Shown here piece by piece: positions 45,618-53,869 of a stretch of DNA of 64,000 nucleotides (position 1 is the stretch's first letter; the number at the start of each line of letters is the position of its first letter). The stretch comes from an uncultured Caryophanales bacterium. Lineage in GTDB: Bacteria; Bacillota_I; Bacilli_A; Acholeplasmatales; Anaeroplasmataceae. The stretch spans positions 1 to 64,000 of the forward strand of contig CAMJFY010000002.1 in NCBI GenBank assembly GCA_946405105.1. The letters are read 5' to 3'. The notes beneath the pieces were generated by a model, which worked only from the letters and a program-made list of their open reading frames with translations, ran no database searches and was not told where the DNA came from. The translations under genes and the position numbers were made by a program.

Positions 45618-46532
45618 ATGGAACAAGGAAGAATTATAAATTTATGTGGTGGAGTTTATAAGGTTTTAATGGCTAATGGTGAAATTAGATCATTAAAGGC
45701 TAGAGGTAAGCTTAGAAGTGAAAAAGCATATCAGGTAAATGAAAAATCAATAAGTAGAAAAAAGGATGTTCAATATATAAAGAATTCTCCAAAGGTTGGA
45801 GATATTGTATTAATTGATAATGATATGATAGATTCATATTTACCTAGAAAAAACGAAATGATTAGACCTGATATATCTAATGTAGATCAAATATTATTAG
45901 TATTTGCTGCAAAGGAGCCTGATTTTTCATTCTTTTTATTAGATTTATTTATTGTTAATATCATTAATAAAAAAATAAAGCCACTAATTGTTATATCTAA
46001 AATTGATAAGCTAACATCAGATGAGCTATCATCACTTAAAAATAATATGGAATATTATAAAAAAATAGGATATGATGTATTATTTGTTAATAGCCTAAAT
46101 GGTGATGGTATAGATGAACTAAGAGAAGAGCTAAAGGGAAAAATAACAATCCTATCTGGACAAACTGGTGCTGGTAAATCCACTTTAATTAACGCTATCC
46201 TACCAGATTTTAATCTAAGAACCCAAGAAATATCTAAAAGCCTTGGTAGAGGTAAGCATACAACAAGAGAAACTAACTTATATATGTATGAGGATGGATT
46301 TATTGGAGATACTCCAGGATTTTCTAAACTAGATTTATCTAGCATAGATAAGGATGACCTAAAATATTTATTTGAGGAATTTAAGGATTATAAATGTTTT
46401 TTCAAGGATTGTAATCATAAAGAAAATATAAAGGGCTGTATGGTATGTGATGCAGCTAAGAATGGATTAATATTAAATTCAAGATATCAAAATTATTTAA
46501 AAATGTATGATCAAAAGGAAGGTAAAAAATAA
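45618..46532 (+). CDS. rsgA: Ribosome small-subunit maturation GTPase
   Basis: A 304-residue circularly permuted GTPase acting in 30S maturation. An OB-fold (about 1-70) precedes the G domain in permuted order: G4 ISKID, G1 GQTGAGKST, G3 DTPGF. The C-terminal zinc knuckle shows C-x4-C-x-H and a later Cys (CFFKDCNHKENIKGC). It starts 10 bases after rlmN and its stop overlaps the rpe start. Confidence 0.96.
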   Translation: MEQGRIINLCGGVYKVLMANGEIRSLKARGKLRSEKAYQVNEKSISRKKDVQYIKNSPKVGDIVLIDNDMIDSYLPRKNEMIRPDISNVDQILLVFAAKEPDFSFFLLDLFIVNIINKKIKPLIVISKIDKLTSDELSSLKNNMEYYKKIGYDVLFVNSLNGDGIDELREELKGKITILSGQTGAGKSTLINAILPDFNLRTQEISKSLGRGKHTTRETNLYMYEDGFIGDTPGFSKLDLSSIDKDDLKYLFEEFKDYKCFFKDCNHKENIKGCMVCDAAKNGLILNSRYQNYLKMYDQKEGKK

Positions 46533-47170
46533 TGAAGATTGCATTATCTATCTTAACATTAGATTTTTCTAATGTTGAAAATAAATTTAAGGATTTAGCT
46601 AGCAAGGTAGATTATATTCATATGGATATAATGGATGCTGAATTTGTTCCTAATATTTCATTTGGATATGGTATAGTAGGAAATTTAAGAAAACTAACTG
46701 ATAAACCATTTGATACACATCTAATGATGATGCATCCACAAAATTATATTAAGCAATTCGCGGCAGCTGGAAGCCAATACATTACCTTCCATGTTGAGGC
46801 TGATTGTGATGTATTATCTACAATTAAGCTAATCAAGGAAAATAATGTAAAGGCTGGTATTTCAATTAAGCCAAAGACAAGTGTTGAAGAAATTGAAAAA
46901 TACCTACCTTATGTAGATATGGTATTAGTAATGTCAGTAGAGCCAGGCTTTGGTGGACAAAAATTTATGCCTTCAGCAATCGAAAAGGTTAAAAAGCTAA
47001 ATGAGCTAAAGAAGGCTAATGGATATAATTATTTAATTAATATCGATGGTGGTATTAATGGTGATACTGCACCATCAATTGCAGATTATGTAGATTTAGC
47101 TGTTTCTGGATCATATATCTGTAACGCAGATAATCCAGATGAAAGAATTGAAATATTAAAGAAGCTATAG
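46532..47170 (+). CDS. rpe: Ribulose-phosphate 3-epimerase
   Basis: A 212-residue TIM-barrel enzyme that interconverts ribulose 5-phosphate and xylulose 5-phosphate. Motifs: LSILTLDF, IHMDIMDAEFVPN, THLMM, VMSVEPGFGGQ and INIDGGI hold the metal and phosphate sites. It is coupled to rsgA by a one-base overlap. With rpiB it completes the isomerase steps of the pentose phosphate route. Confidence 0.97.
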   Translation: MKIALSILTLDFSNVENKFKDLASKVDYIHMDIMDAEFVPNISFGYGIVGNLRKLTDKPFDTHLMMMHPQNYIKQFAAAGSQYITFHVEADCDVLSTIKLIKENNVKAGISIKPKTSVEEIEKYLPYVDMVLVMSVEPGFGGQKFMPSAIEKVKKLNELKKANGYNYLINIDGGINGDTAPSIADYVDLAVSGSYICNADNPDERIEILKKL

Positions 47171-47240
47171 AATTAAAGAAAAAATCATTTATTATAAAAA
47201 AGTATTAATGTATAATTAAAATTGATTTGGAGGTACTATT

Positions 47241-48455
47241 ATGGAAAAAATTAAAATGACTACTCCATTAGTTGAGATGGATGGAGATGAAATGACAAGA
47301 ATCTTATGGAAAATGATAAAGGATGAATTATTATTACCATTTGTAGATTTAAAGACAGAATATTATGATTTAGGATTAATTGAAAGAGAAAAGACAAAGG
47401 ATCAAATTACAATTGATTCTGCAAATGCTGCAAAGAAATATGGCGTTGCCGTAAAGTGCGCAACAATTACTCCTAATAAACAAAGAGTAGAAGAATATAA
47501 TTTATCAGAAATGTGGAAGAGCCCTAATGGTACTATTAGATCAATTTTAGATGGTACTGTATTTAGAGCACCAATCATTATTGATACAATTAAGCCTGTT
47601 GTAAAGAATTGGAAGAAGCCTATCACTATTGCACGTCATGCATATGGTGATGTTTATAAGGATACAGAATTTAGAATTGAAGAGCCAGGTAAGGCAGAAT
47701 TATTATTCACTTCACAAAATGGTGATGTTCAAAGACAAACTATTTATGATTTTGAATGTGCTGGTGTTTTACAAGGATTATATAACAAGGATTCATCAAT
47801 TGAATCATTTGCTCATTCATGCTTCAAATATGCAATAGATACTAAGCAGGATTTATGGTTCTCAACAAAGGATACAATTTCTAAGAAATATGACCAAACA
47901 TTCAAATTAAAATTCCAAGATATTTATGAGAAGTGCTATAAGGAAGAATTTGAAAAGCTAGGAATCACTTATTTCTATACTCTAATTGATGATGCAGTAG
48001 CTAGAGTAATTAGAAGTGAGGGCGGATTCATTTGGGCATTAAAGAATTATGATGGTGATGTTATGTCAGACATGGTATCAACTGCGTTTGGTAGCCTTGC
48101 GATGATGACATCAGTATTAGTTTCACCAGACGGAAAATATGAATATGAGGCAGCACATGGTACTGTAACTCGTCACTATTATAGATACCTAAAGGGTGAA
48201 GAAACATCTACAAACCCAATGGCTACAATTTTTGCTTGGTCAGGAGCTTTAAGAAAGCGTGGAGAATTTGATGGATTAAATGATTTAATTAAATTCGCTG
48301 ATAATCTTGAAAAGGCATGTATTGATACATTATTAGATGGAATTATGACTAAGGATTTAGTTAATTTAGTTGAAGAAGGAGTTAAGGTTAAGGCTGTAAC
48401 TTCTAAGGAATTCATCTTAGAAATCAAGAAGCATTTAACTGCACTTTATAATTAA
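47241..48455 (+). CDS. icd: NADP-dependent isocitrate dehydrogenase, eukaryotic (dimeric IDH1-like) type
   Basis: A 404-residue enzyme that turns isocitrate into 2-oxoglutarate and CO2 with formation of NADPH. The sequence follows the eukaryotic-like dimeric class: [13 protein letters not shown] at the start, [20 protein letters not shown] (substrate-binding Ser and Arg), [13 protein letters not shown] and [13 protein letters not shown]. No other citrate-cycle gene is near, so it may serve glutamate and NADPH supply. GGAGG precedes the ATG and a terminator follows. Confidence 0.96.
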   Translation: MEKIKMTTPLVEMDGDEMTRILWKMIKDELLLPFVDLKTEYYDLGLIEREKTKDQITIDSANAAKKYGVAVKCATITPNKQRVEEYNLSEMWKSPNGTIRSILDGTVFRAPIIIDTIKPVVKNWKKPITIARHAYGDVYKDTEFRIEEPGKAELLFTSQNGDVQRQTIYDFECAGVLQGLYNKDSSIESFAHSCFKYAIDTKQDLWFSTKDTISKKYDQTFKLKFQDIYEKCYKEEFEKLGITYFYTLIDDAVARVIRSEGGFIWALKNYDGDVMSDMVSTAFGSLAMMTSVLVSPDGKYEYEAAHGTVTRHYYRYLKGEETSTNPMATIFAWSGALRKRGEFDGLNDLIKFADNLEKACIDTLLDGIMTKDLVNLVEEGVKVKAVTSKEFILEIKKHLTALYN

Positions 48456-48462
48456 TAATTAT

Positions 48463-48497
48463 AAGCACATAGGAAATAAAGCCTATGTGCTTTTTTC
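48463..48497 (+). terminator. Terminator after icd
   Basis: AAGCACATAGG (48463-48473) pairs with CCTATGTGCTT (48482-48492), followed by a T-run. Confidence 0.92.
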
Positions 48498-48502
48498 TTT
48501 AT

Positions 48503-48531
48503 TTGACAAATATTATATATTTGGTTAAAAT
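48503..48531 (+). promoter_or_regulatory. Promoter of the DHH phosphoesterase gene
   Basis: -35 TTGACA (48503-48508), 17-base spacer, -10 TAAAAT (48526-48531). Confidence 0.78.
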
Positions 48532-48579
48532 TATCTTATAAGAATACTTTTTAGAAATATTAATATTTTGGAGGCTTTT

Positions 48580-49500
48580 ATGAAAAGATTAGTTACTAGA
48601 AGTGATTTTGATGGTTTAGCATGCGCTATGATGCTAAAGGAGCTTAATTTAATTGACGATATTAAATTCGTTCACCCTAAGGATGTACAAGATGGAAAAA
48701 TCGAATTAAGTGAAAATGATATTACAACAAACCTACCTTACGACCCAAGAGTAGGAATTGCATTTGACCACCATGAAAGTGAAATAGATAGATTAAAGGC
48801 AACACAAACTGGTGGTAAGCTAATAATCGATCCAAACGCTAAGAGTGCTGCTAGAGTTTTATATAATTATTATGGTGGAAAGAAGACATTCCCAAGAATT
48901 TCTGAGGAGTTAATGACAGCTGTAGATAAGGCTGATTCTGCAGATTTTACAATTGATGATATTTTAAATCCTAAGGATTGGGTATTATTAAATTATATTA
49001 TGGATCCAAGAACAGGTCTTGGAAGATTCCATGATTTTAAAATTTCTAATTATGATTTAATGATGGAATTAATTGATAAATGCTTAAATCATCCAATTAA
49101 TGAAATAATGGAATTACCTGATGTAAAAGAAAGAACTGATTTATATTTCGAGCAAGCAGAACTATTTAAAAACCAAATAGCAAATATTGCGAAGGTTTAT
49201 GATAAGGTTATTGTTCTCGATTTAAGAGATTTAGATGTTATTTATGCTGGTAATAGATTCATGGTATATGCAATGTATCCTGAAATTGAAATCTCTGTTC
49301 ATGTCGCATGGGGATTTAAGAAACAAAATACTGCAGTTATGATTGGTAAGAGTATTATCAATAAGGCATCTAAGGTAGATATTGGCGAGCTATGCCTAGA
49401 ATATGGTGGTGGTGGACACGCCAATGCAGGAACATGCCAATTAGATAATGATAAGGTTGATGGAGAGCTTCCAACAATCATCAAGAAATTAAATGCATAA
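48580..49500 (+). CDS. DHH-family phosphoesterase
   Basis: A 306-residue protein of the DHH superfamily. The metal motifs are TRSDFDGLACA near the N terminus, AFDHHESE (the DHH motif), and the C-terminal DHHA1 glycine-rich EYGGGGHANAGTC. Family members include exopolyphosphatases, nanoRNases and cyclic-dinucleotide phosphodiesterases, and the sequence does not decide between them. Two GGDEF proteins in the window give some cause to test cyclic dinucleotides. The start at 48580 lies five bases after GGAGG; an in-frame TTG at 48568 is at that site. Confidence 0.88.
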   Translation: MKRLVTRSDFDGLACAMMLKELNLIDDIKFVHPKDVQDGKIELSENDITTNLPYDPRVGIAFDHHESEIDRLKATQTGGKLIIDPNAKSAARVLYNYYGGKKTFPRISEELMTAVDKADSADFTIDDILNPKDWVLLNYIMDPRTGLGRFHDFKISNYDLMMELIDKCLNHPINEIMELPDVKERTDLYFEQAELFKNQIANIAKVYDKVIVLDLRDLDVIYAGNRFMVYAMYPEIEISVHVAWGFKKQNTAVMIGKSIINKASKVDIGELCLEYGGGGHANAGTCQLDNDKVDGELPTIIKKLNA

Positions 49501-49513
49501 ATATAATTTATGA

Positions 49514-49541
49514 TTGACAATAATTAATAATGTAATATAAT
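49514..49541 (+). promoter_or_regulatory. Promoter of the queuosine operon
   Basis: -35 TTGACA (49514-49519), 16-base spacer, -10 TATAAT (49536-49541). Predicted start near 49548. Confidence 0.78.
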
Positions 49542-49557
49542 AATGACATGTTAATAA

Positions 49558-49614
49558 GACAGTTCGTTTGTACCATCCTGTCTATAAATAAAACTAGGAC
49601 ATTTTTATTAGTTT
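49558..49614 (+). promoter_or_regulatory. Candidate preQ1-I riboswitch with terminator
   Basis: GACAG (49558-49562) pairs with CTGTC (49578-49582) around TTCGTTTGTACCATC, followed by the A-rich tail ATAAATAAAACTAGG, the general plan of the preQ1-I aptamer (hairpin, then an A-rich tail that folds back). AAACTA (49591-49596) can instead pair with TAGTTT (49609-49614), which is followed by a long T-run, so the tail may choose between aptamer and terminator. It is about ten bases from the predicted start and upstream of preQ1 synthesis genes. The loop is longer than in the type examples. Confidence 0.55.
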
Positions 49615-49619
49615 TTTTT

Positions 49620-49647
49620 AGATGGTCTTTTTTGACCATCTTTTTTT
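49620..49647 (+). terminator. Strong terminator in the queuosine leader
   Basis: AGATGGTC (49620-49627) pairs with GACCATCT (49634-49641) around six T residues, followed by a T-run; it lies between the aptamer candidate and queD, as in an attenuated leader. Confidence 0.88.
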
Positions 49648-49668
49648 ATCTTTAAAGGAGGAAATATT

Positions 49669-50067
49669 ATGTATATTTTAAGCTGTGAAGCCTCATTTGA
49701 TGCTGCTCATTTTCTAACTAATTATGAAGGAAAATGTAAAAACATTCATGGGCATCGCTGGAGAGTAGTATTAAGCATTAAAGGAGATCCTTGTAATGGT
49801 ATGGTTGTAGATTTCAATATTATCAAAAAGGATTTAAAGGAATTATGTGATTATTTTGATCATAGCTTCATTGTTGAAAAGAATTCTTTGAAAAAGGAAT
49901 TATTTGATATGCTACAAGAAGAATTTTTAATTAGAGTTGTAGATTTTAGAACAACTGCTGAAAATTTTTCTAAATATTTCTTCGATAAGATGAGTGAAAA
50001 ATATGATGTATATGATGTTACAGTATATGAAACTCCAAATAATAGTGCGAGGTATGTATGCGAGTAA
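49669..50067 (+). CDS. queD: 6-carboxytetrahydropterin synthase
   Basis: A 132-residue enzyme of queuosine precursor synthesis that turns dihydroneopterin triphosphate into 6-carboxytetrahydropterin. Zinc ligands lie in DAAHFL and NIHGHRWRV, the catalytic Cys in GKCKNIHGH, and VVDFNIIKKDLK and ETPNNSARY are further family marks. AGGAGG precedes the ATG. It is the first gene of a five-gene set and overlaps queE by ten bases. Confidence 0.95.
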   Translation: MYILSCEASFDAAHFLTNYEGKCKNIHGHRWRVVLSIKGDPCNGMVVDFNIIKKDLKELCDYFDHSFIVEKNSLKKELFDMLQEEFLIRVVDFRTTAENFSKYFFDKMSEKYDVYDVTVYETPNNSARYVCE

Positions 50068-50708
50068 TAGAAAAATTTGTATCAATTAATGGAGAAGGTC
50101 TTAAGCAGGGTGAGCTTGCATTATTTATTAGATTTGCTAATTGTAATTTAAGATGCTCATATTGTGATACTAAATATTCATTTGAAAATCCAGAATATAA
50201 AGAAGAATCAATAGAAGATATTATTGATTTTGCAAATAAATCAAATGTTAAAAATATCACAATAACTGGTGGAGAGCCTTTAATCCAAAATGATATTAAA
50301 GAATTATTAATTAAGCTATCTGATTTAGGATATAGCTTAGAAATTGAAACTAATGGTTCAGTTAATATAAAGGATTTTATAAATATTCCTAATGTTTCAT
50401 TTACCCTAGATTACAAACTTCCTACATCTTTAATGGAAAGATTTATGGAAGCTGCAAATTATGAATATATAACTAAGAATGATTCAGTTAAATTTGTATG
50501 TGGTAGTATAGATGATTTAAATAGAACATTAGAAATAATGAATAAATATGATTTGATTAATAAGACTAATTGTATGATTAGTCCAGTATTTAGTGAGATA
50601 GATCCTAAAGAAATCGTTGATTTCATGATAGAAAATAATTTAAATGGAGTGAAGCTATGTCTTCAAATCCATAAGGTTATTTGGGATCCAAATAAAAGAG
50701 GTGTTTAG
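50058..50708 (+). CDS. queE: 7-carboxy-7-deazaguanine synthase (radical SAM)
   Basis: A 216-residue radical SAM enzyme that contracts 6-carboxytetrahydropterin to 7-carboxy-7-deazaguanine. The cluster motif is [10 protein letters not shown], preceded by [18 protein letters not shown], and the SAM site ITGGEPLIQ follows. The length is that of the shorter Gram-positive QueE. It overlaps queD and is followed at once by folE. Confidence 0.95.
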   Translation: MRVIEKFVSINGEGLKQGELALFIRFANCNLRCSYCDTKYSFENPEYKEESIEDIIDFANKSNVKNITITGGEPLIQNDIKELLIKLSDLGYSLEIETNGSVNIKDFINIPNVSFTLDYKLPTSLMERFMEAANYEYITKNDSVKFVCGSIDDLNRTLEIMNKYDLINKTNCMISPVFSEIDPKEIVDFMIENNLNGVKLCLQIHKVIWDPNKRGV

Positions 50709-50709
50709 A

Positions 50710-51264
50710 ATGGTAGATAAGAAAAAGCTAGAAAAAGCATTTAATCTAATAATAGAAGCATTAGGTGACGATCCAAAAAGAGAAGGATTAATAGATACAC
50801 CTAAAAGAGCTACTGAAATGTATTTAGAGCAATTTGAAGGAATGAATTACACTAATGACGAGATTGCAGTAATGTTTGACAAAACATTTAATGAGGATTA
50901 TCTAACTGATTCTAAAAACCTAGTAATAGTTAAGGATATTGATGTATTTTCTCATTGTGAGCATCATTTAGCATTAATGTATGATATGACAATTGATATT
51001 GCTTATATTCCTAACGGAAAGGTAATTGGATTATCTAAGCTTGCAAGAATTGCTGATATGGTATCTAAAAGATTACAGCTACAAGAAAGAATTGGTGATG
51101 ATATTTTATATATCGTTAAAAAGATTACTAATTCAAAGGATATATTAATTAAGATATCAGGATGCCATAGCTGTGTTACAGCAAGAGGTATCAAGAAAAG
51201 AAGTAAAACAATTACTTATTCAAAGCTAGGAAATAATATTTCTAATGAGGTATTTACATTATGA
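50710..51264 (+). CDS. folE: GTP cyclohydrolase I
   Basis: A 184-residue enzyme that converts GTP to dihydroneopterin triphosphate, the first step shared by folate and queuosine. Zinc and catalytic residues appear in [11 protein letters not shown] and [14 protein letters not shown]. In this operon it provides the QueD substrate. The start at 50710 follows AGAGGTG by six bases; an in-frame GTG at 50701 is part of that site. The stop overlaps queC in ATGA. Confidence 0.96.
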   Translation: MVDKKKLEKAFNLIIEALGDDPKREGLIDTPKRATEMYLEQFEGMNYTNDEIAVMFDKTFNEDYLTDSKNLVIVKDIDVFSHCEHHLALMYDMTIDIAYIPNGKVIGLSKLARIADMVSKRLQLQERIGDDILYIVKKITNSKDILIKISGCHSCVTARGIKKRSKTITYSKLGNNISNEVFTL

Positions 51265-51941
51265 GAGCATTAGTATTATTTTCTGGAGGATTAGATTCAA
51301 CAACATCATTAGCATTAGCAATTAAGGCTTATGGTAAAGAAAATGTCGTTGCCTTATCTATTTCATATGGTCAAAAGCATATAAAAGAAATAGAAGCATC
51401 AAATAAAATTGCAGCATATTATGGTGTTGAGCACATCTATTTAGATTTATCAAAGATATTTGAATATTCTAATTGCTCATTATTATCTCACAGCAATGAA
51501 GAAATACCAAAGGGAGATTATAAGGATCAATTAGAACAAAAGAAGGTATTAACAACTTATGTGCCTTATAGAAATGGACTTTTTCTTTCAAGTGCTGCCG
51601 CTATCGCAATCTCAAGAGATTGTGATGTAATTTATTATGGAGCTCACAAGGATGATTCAAATAATGATGCATACCCTGATTGCTCACCTGAATTCACAAA
51701 CGCAATTAATGAGGCAATCTATTTAGGTAGTGGAAAAAGGGTTAAGGTAATTGGTCCATTTGTTGATATGCATAAAAAAGATATTATAAAAGTTGGAACA
51801 GAGCTTAATGTTCCTTATGAGCTTACATGGTCTTGTTATGAAGGACATGAAAAGGCATGTGGTAAATGTGGAACATGTATTGATAGAAAAAAAGCATTTT
51901 TAGATTTAGGATTAAAAGATCCTATAGAATATGAGGAATAA
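51261..51941 (+). CDS. queC: 7-cyano-7-deazaguanine synthase
   Basis: A 226-residue ATP-dependent enzyme that converts carboxy-deazaguanine to preQ0. The PP-loop is [13 protein letters not shown], and four zinc Cys are near the end in [33 protein letters not shown] is also typical. The start overlaps the folE stop; queF follows after one base. Confidence 0.97.
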   Translation: MRALVLFSGGLDSTTSLALAIKAYGKENVVALSISYGQKHIKEIEASNKIAAYYGVEHIYLDLSKIFEYSNCSLLSHSNEEIPKGDYKDQLEQKKVLTTYVPYRNGLFLSSAAAIAISRDCDVIYYGAHKDDSNNDAYPDCSPEFTNAINEAIYLGSGKRVKVIGPFVDMHKKDIIKVGTELNVPYELTWSCYEGHEKACGKCGTCIDRKKAFLDLGLKDPIEYEE

Positions 51942-51942
51942 T

Positions 51943-52422
51943 ATGGATAGAGAAAATGAAGGATTAAAAACATTAGGTAAAAAAACTACATATGAAAATG
52001 ATTATAATCCAGGTCTATTAGAAAGATTTTCTAATAAGCATGATAATGATTATTTCATTAAATTTAATTGCCCTGAATTCACATCATTATGTCCAATTAC
52101 AGGACAACCAGATTTCGCAACAATTTATATCTCTTATATCCCAGATTTATATTGTGTTGAATCAAAATCATTAAAGCTATATTTATTTTCATTTAGAAAT
52201 CATGGAGATTTCCATGAGGATTGTGTAAATACAATCATGAAGGATTTAATTAAGCTATTAGATCCTAGATATATTGAGGTATGGGGTAAATTCCTACCTC
52301 GTGGTGGTTTATCAATCGATCCATATGCCAATTATGGAAAGAAGGGTACTAAATATGAGGAAATGGCAAGCTATAGAATGCTAAACCACGACCTTAACCC
52401 TGAAAAGATAGATAATAGATAA
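51943..52422 (+). CDS. queF: NADPH-dependent 7-cyano-7-deazaguanine reductase
   Basis: A 159-residue short-form (YkvM-type) enzyme that reduces preQ0 to preQ1 with NADPH. The catalytic Cys is in [17 protein letters not shown], and the substrate-binding [20 protein letters not shown] follows. The start at 51943 follows GAGGAATAAT; a longer frame from 51931 lies in queC. It completes the route from GTP to preQ1. Genes tgt, queA and queG/queH are not in the window. Confidence 0.96.
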   Translation: MDRENEGLKTLGKKTTYENDYNPGLLERFSNKHDNDYFIKFNCPEFTSLCPITGQPDFATIYISYIPDLYCVESKSLKLYLFSFRNHGDFHEDCVNTIMKDLIKLLDPRYIEVWGKFLPRGGLSIDPYANYGKKGTKYEEMASYRMLNHDLNPEKIDNR

Positions 52423-52430
52423 AAAAACGA

Positions 52431-52459
52431 TTGAATTAACATAAAAAAAGGTATAAAAT
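52431..52459 (+). promoter_or_regulatory. Promoter of the TPP-controlled thiT unit
   Basis: -35 TTGAAT (52431-52436), 17-base spacer, -10 TAAAAT (52454-52459). It overlaps the end of the queF gene region only by nine bases of spacing. Confidence 0.65.
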
Positions 52460-52474
52460 CTTTATTGTCATATT

Positions 52475-52549
52475 AAGGGGAGCCCTTAAGGCTGAGAGGA
52501 ATTAATATTCGACCCTTGACCTGATCTAGGTAATGCTAGCGTAGGGAAT
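52475..52549 (+). promoter_or_regulatory. TPP (THI-box) riboswitch
   Basis: The core is clear: GGGGAGC then GGCTGAGAGG, and downstream GACCCTTGACCTGATC, TAATGCTAGCGTAGGGAA. The helix that closes it is between the AAGGGG side and the GTAGGGAA side. It stands between the promoter and a terminator upstream of thiT, so thiamine pyrophosphate should switch off the transporter gene. Confidence 0.96.
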
Positions 52550-52587
52550 AATGTGCGATAAACAACTCATTATTTTTCGTTTTTTAG

Positions 52588-52615
52588 TATATTCCTAGCC
52601 GAATATATTTTTTTT
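52588..52615 (+). terminator. TPP riboswitch terminator
   Basis: TATATTC (52588-52594) pairs with GAATATA (52601-52607), followed by eight T residues. TATTCC (52590-52595) can instead pair with GGAATA at the aptamer 3' end (52545-52550), a simple antiterminator. Confidence 0.8.
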
Positions 52616-52631
52616 ATTTTAGGAGGTAATT

Positions 52632-53342
52632 ATGAAAGAAAAATTTTCGGTAAAAGTTCTTGCAGAAATAGCTATTTTTGCAGCAATAGGATTCGCTATT
52701 GATTTATTAGAAGGTGGAATCTTTAGAGGAGTATGGGTAAATGGAGGCTCAGTTGGAATTGCGATGGTACCAGTATTTATCATTGCATACCGTAGAGGTT
52801 TATTACCAGGATTATTATGTGGTTTAACTCTAAGCGCTGTTAAGATTCTTTCTGGCGGTATATATGCTCTTCCAGCAGCATCATTTGATAGCAAATTCAT
52901 GCAAGTAATGGGGCCATTCATTCAGGTTTCATTAGATTATGTAGTTGCATATACAGTTGTAGGCTTCGCTGGTATATTCTCAGGAATGTATAAGAGAAGT
53001 AAAAACGCAAACCAAAGAATTCTTGCAGTAACATTTGGAGTAATTCTTGGTGGATTATTAAAATATGCAGCCCATGTTGCAGCTGGATATTTCTGGTTAG
53101 ACCCAGAAATCACATTCTGGTTTGGAATAAATGGAGGAACAATGCTATATTCATTCGTTTATAACCTATGTGTAGTATTTAGTACTATCGTTTGTCTTCC
53201 TGTTATGATTATTATTGCTAAAGTATATCCAAAATTCTTAAATGCTTATTATGTAGAAGAGGAAAAAGTTGAAGAAGAAAAAGCTCCTGCAGAGCCACAA
53301 GTAGAATGCATTGAAAGCGAGGATACAAAAAATGAAATGTAA
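52632..53342 (+). CDS. thiT: Thiamine transporter, ECF S component
   Basis: A 236-residue substrate-specific component that binds thiamine and joins a shared ECF energising module, not encoded in the window. Six helices cover residues 8-195. KYAAHVAAGYFW is the usual thiamine-binding helix of ThiT, and LEGGIFRGVWVNGGSVGIAMVP is also family typical. An unusual Glu-rich tail (EEEKVEEEKAPAEP) extends about 35 residues beyond the last helix. Control by the TPP riboswitch supports the substrate. AGGAGG precedes the ATG. Confidence 0.93.
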   Translation: MKEKFSVKVLAEIAIFAAIGFAIDLLEGGIFRGVWVNGGSVGIAMVPVFIIAYRRGLLPGLLCGLTLSAVKILSGGIYALPAASFDSKFMQVMGPFIQVSLDYVVAYTVVGFAGIFSGMYKRSKNANQRILAVTFGVILGGLLKYAAHVAAGYFWLDPEITFWFGINGGTMLYSFVYNLCVVFSTIVCLPVMIIIAKVYPKFLNAYYVEEEKVEEEKAPAEPQVECIESEDTKNEM

Positions 53343-53751
53343 TTTTCTATTAATAAAAAAGATTTTATTTATCGTTTTAAGTGCTGTTTTATTTATCACT
53401 TCTATAATATTATTTGCTCAATCTATATCTGCATATAGCGGAAGCAGTGGTTCTGGATTTGATGCTAATTCTGATTATGTAGTGGCAATGATTTTATCAG
53501 GAATTATTTTATGTGTTTCAATCTACAACCTAGTAGGAAAGCAAGTCAATGAGGTAGCTAATTATTCTTTATTAGCTGGAAGCCTAATTGGATTTGGTTA
53601 TTCACTTGGCGTTTTCATTAAAGGCTTAATAAAGGGTGGAAAATTTGAAGGCCTACAAGTATATTTATATTTCAGTCTTGCAGCATTAGTATTATTTTTA
53701 ATTGCTGGTGCTCAATATTTCATTAATAAATCAAATAAAGAAAACAAATAA
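53332..53751 (+). CDS. Uncharacterised four-helix membrane protein downstream of thiT
   Basis: A 139-residue protein with helices at about residues 7-30, 46-66, 78-98 and 110-130 and a short basic tail; a small Ser/Gly-rich loop (SAYSGSSGSGFDANS) lies after the first helix. I do not recognise it. The start at 53332 lies within the thiT end in another frame, behind GCGAGGATA; a longer frame from 53311 has no such site. It is co-transcribed with thiT under the TPP riboswitch, so a thiamine link is possible but unproven. Confidence 0.65.
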   Translation: MKCNFLLIKKILFIVLSAVLFITSIILFAQSISAYSGSSGSGFDANSDYVVAMILSGIILCVSIYNLVGKQVNEVANYSLLAGSLIGFGYSLGVFIKGLIKGGKFEGLQVYLYFSLAALVLFLIAGAQYFINKSNKENK

Positions 53752-53756
53752 ATTAA

Positions 53757-53790
53757 AATGTGGAACAGACCGGTTCCACATTTTCTTTTA
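53757..53790 (+). terminator. Terminator after the thiT unit
   Basis: AATGTGGAAC (53757-53766) pairs with GTTCCACATT (53773-53782), followed by a T-rich run. Confidence 0.9.
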
Positions 53791-53793
53791 ATA

Positions 53794-53822
53794 TTGCTTT
53801 TTTATTATATATAAACTATAAT
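53794..53822 (+). promoter_or_regulatory. Promoter of the GGDEF-GAF gene
   Basis: -35 TTGCTT (53794-53799), 17-base spacer, -10 TATAAT (53817-53822). Confidence 0.6.
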
Positions 53823-53869
53823 AAATCTAAAGAAGATCGTTTTTAAAAATAATAAATGGGGTGCATAAT

